Source of the DNA: Candidatus Zhuqueibacterota bacterium 4484_87
GTDB lineage: Bacteria > Zhuqueibacterota > Zhuqueibacteria > Thermofontimicrobiales > Thermofontimicrobiaceae
Direction: 5' to 3'
Assembly (NCBI GenBank): GCA_002085355.1
Contig: NATN01000252.1
Coordinates: 1 to 5,908, forward strand
Length of the DNA: 5,908 bases
Each line of letters starts with the position of its first letter. Within the stretch, counting starts at the first letter, position 1. Made by a program: the position numbers and the translations under genes. Shown piece after piece: positions 4,590 to 5,908 of the stretch. A model generated the notes under the pieces. It made no database searches. It had not been told where the DNA came from and saw only the letters and a program-made list of their open reading frames with translations.

Positions 4590-5908
4590 GTGTTTGCGTC
4601 GCCATCATATTGGGATTTTGTGCCCGATCTCTGATGCTTTTTACCTGTATCTGATATTCACTTTCATTGTGAAGGGAAGTTTGTAATTGTACCTGCATTC
4701 CATTGCTTTGCAGTGTGGCTGACAGAACTTGAATTCCCCTGTTGATTGAATAGTTGGAATTATTTTCCGCATCGTCCGTGTTCACCGGTTCGCTAAAATT
4801 AACAACAACAATGGTCGGCGCAAGCGCTTCCGCTGAAACCACTTGCGGAGGTTCTGTATCTATAAATTGGTACGAAACGCTTGTGTTCGCCGGAAGAAAA
4901 TTTGGCGTTTGCGCCTGATCACATAAATTGTTTATCTCCAGCACATAAGTTCCTTCCCCGTGAGGCGTCGTTCGCAAAAATATTGTCCTTTCATCAGCCC
5001 CAAACTTTGCCGATAAAATCTGAATGCCATTGCTGATGACATAATTTGTTTTGTCCTGCGCCTTTTGGACATTCATGGGCTCGCTGAATTCGACTTTAAT
5101 AGTATCTTCTGCAATGACTTGGACGCCGATCACAGACGGCGCAACGGTGTCTATGTACTGATAGGTCAAAGTCGTGTTCGGATCAATGAAATTCGGCTGC
5201 TGCGCCCGATCTTTAATTCCATTCAGCGTTAAATGGTAGCTTCCTTCTCCATGCGGACTTGTCTGCAATTCAACAGAAATATTATCAGACAAGAGAACAG
5301 CAGAAATTATCTGAACATTTCTGTCAATGGAATAATTGGAAACAGCCTCAGCAGATGATTTATCAACCGGTTCGCTGAATCTTATTTTTAATTTTATATC
5401 TGAAATTACTGACAAACCCCTGACTGTCGGGGAAAATCTATCCTGAAACTGATATGACACGACAGTTCCGGCGGCAAGCACGTTTGGATTTTTTGCCCGA
5501 TCCGCAATGGACTGGATCGCAAGCTGGTAATTCCCTTCACTATGAGCGCTGGTATGTAACGTAACTTTGTCACCGGATAAGTTCAAAGTGCTGCTCAAAA
5601 TCGCTACTGAAGGGCTAATCTGATAATTGGAAATTGTCTCTGCTGAATTCTTATCCACTGGTTCAGAAAATTCTACAGTCACTATGGAATCAGACACCGC
5701 CTGCACAGCAATAACCTGCGGCGGATATTGATCAATAAATTCATAAGTCAATTGATTGTGCCCGGAAATTGCATTCGGCGTGTGCGCCCGATCCCGTACG
5801 CCGATGACTGTTATAGTGTAGCTTTGCTCGCTGTGCGCTGTTGTTTGTAAATTTACTTTCTTCAGATCTGTACCATCCTGCAGGGCTGAAAGCACACCTA
5901 CTCCGCCG
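4375..5908 (-). CDS. Giant secreted Ig-repeat surface protein, upstream fragment (5' end outside window, frameshifted 3' end)
   Basis: The frame is open to the right edge: codons upstream of the GTG at 5895 read GGVG, which fits the repeat consensus. The GTG is therefore an internal valine, and the true start with its signal peptide lies beyond the window. Counting from that codon, it holds the end of repeat 1 (1-56), complete repeats 2 (57-153), 3 (154-250), 4 (251-347) and 5 (348-443), and the first half of repeat 6 (444-481). Each repeat opens with a D-x-x-P-P-like linker, then 'V-x-F-SEPV-x-K-x-SAE-x-x-x-NY-x-I', 'H-x-E-G-x-Y' and 'I-x-D-R-A-x-x-PN'. Residues 482-506 (GCFQSGK, CTRNDTQ and so on) do not fit the repeat and read through repeat DNA in the wrong frame to a TAA at 4375. 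The fragment therefore belongs to the same gene as 834..4451. It overlaps that frame by 215 bp. Confidence 0.87.
   Translation of the reverse strand, partial: GGVGVLSALQDGTDLKKVNLQTTAHSEQSYTITVIGVRDRAHTPNAISGHNQLTYEFIDQYPPQVIAVQAVSDSIVTVEFSEPVDKNSAETISNYQISPSVAILSSTLNLSGDKVTLHTSAHSEGNYQLAIQSIADRAKNPNVLAAGTVVSYQFQDRFSPTVRGLSVISDIKLKIRFSEPVDKSSAEAVSNYSIDRNVQIISAVLLSDNISVELQTSPHGEGSYHLTLNGIKDRAQQPNFIDPNTTLTYQYIDTVAPSVIGVQVIAEDTIKVEFSEPMNVQKAQDKTNYVISNGIQILSAKFGADERTIFLRTTPHGEGTYVLEINNLCDQAQTPNFLPANTSVSYQFIDTEPPQVVSAEALAPTIVVVNFSEPVNTDDAENNSNYSINRGIQVLSATLQSNGMQVQLQTSLHNESEYQIQVKSIRDRAQNPNMMATQTLAYNYIDHIAPEAISATVAADSQIDVRFSEPIEKSSAENIANYHISHSGCFQSGKSTCTRNDTQLRVCRSN
4380..4566 (-). pseudogene. Damaged Ig repeat 6 with internal ~104-bp loss and frameshift
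   Basis: Repeat 6 occupies 187 bp, against 288-291 bp for neighbours 2-5 and 7. The first half is in one frame up to NYHI (nt 4467-4456). The second half resumes at IRD (4451-4443) in another frame, with only four bases (TCGC) between the two ATT codons. Repeat 5 has 36 residues between the same landmarks. The net loss is thus about 104 bp (101 if the repeat was 96 residues), not a multiple of three, which explains both the missing strands and the frame change. If the sequence is correct, the full protein cannot be made in one piece. Confidence 0.8.

Larger units (their letters stand above)
4089..5908 (-). repeat. Tandem Ig-like domain array A (repeats 1-7, ~291-bp period)
   Basis: Seven consecutive SbsA_Ig-like units are visible: repeat 1 (5908-5728, partial), 2 (5727-5437), 3 (5436-5146), 4 (5145-4855), 5 (4854-4567), 6 (4566-4380, deleted inside) and 7 (4379-4089). 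Unit length is 96-97 residues. The DNA copies have diverged, but short blocks recur, such as TGCGCCCGAT at 5201 and 5783 (plus-strand reading, encoding part of the D-R-A motif). The array arose by internal duplication and then drifted under selection on the protein. Confidence 0.9.

Noticed and set aside
4089..5908. CRISPR-like or non-coding satellite repeat
   Set aside because: The periodicity of about 291 bp follows protein domains in a single open frame, with diverged DNA copies. No short identical repeat/spacer arrangement is present.
834..5908. Undescribed defence or enzymatic system
   Set aside because: The only domains seen are Ig-like, Fn3, an unassigned beta-rich module and a sorting domain. 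No nuclease, ATPase, transposase, polymerase or toxin motif is visible in any frame.

Overview
The window looks like chromosome from a Gram-negative bacterium of the Fibrobacterota-Chlorobiota-Bacteroidota (FCB) superphylum, possibly a Calditrichota, KSB1 or Ignavibacteria-type lineage. Two things point there. One is the C-terminal 'QNYPNPFN ... G-V-Y-F ... RKM' sorting/FlgD-like module on a very large secreted repeat protein. The other is a Wza/KpsD-type outer-membrane polysaccharide export protein. Base composition looks moderate (mid-40s % GC by eye) with an AT-rich spacer. The lineage is inferred from protein style only.

All supported coding sequence is on the minus strand, so transcription runs from right to left. 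From 5908 down to 834 lies the 3' part of one giant surface-protein gene whose start is beyond the right edge. It encodes a tandem array of about 97-100-residue bacterial Ig-like (SbsA_Ig-type) domains: 14 are visible, the first cut by the window edge and the sixth damaged. A fibronectin type III domain interrupts the array. After it come a separate beta-rich module and a C-terminal sorting/FlgD-like Ig domain. The gene is split into two overlapping reading frames (4375..5908 and 834..4589). Repeat 6 has lost about 101-104 bp at 4449-4458, which removes about 35 residues and shifts the frame. This is either a real inactivating deletion in a repetitive gene or an assembly collapse.

The stop codon (834-836) is followed by a rho-independent terminator (767-806). 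An AT-rich spacer then carries a plausible sigma70-like promoter (634-662) and a Shine-Dalgarno-like GGAG for the next gene. That gene (602 down to 1, running off the left edge) encodes a signal peptide, a polysaccharide-export (PES) domain and the start of an SLBB domain. It starts an independent transcription unit, probably an exopolysaccharide or capsule export locus.

Together the window shows the boundary between a long cell-surface or adhesin-like protein gene and a polysaccharide secretion gene, so both visible genes concern the cell envelope. No RNA genes, mobile elements or CRISPR arrays were seen.
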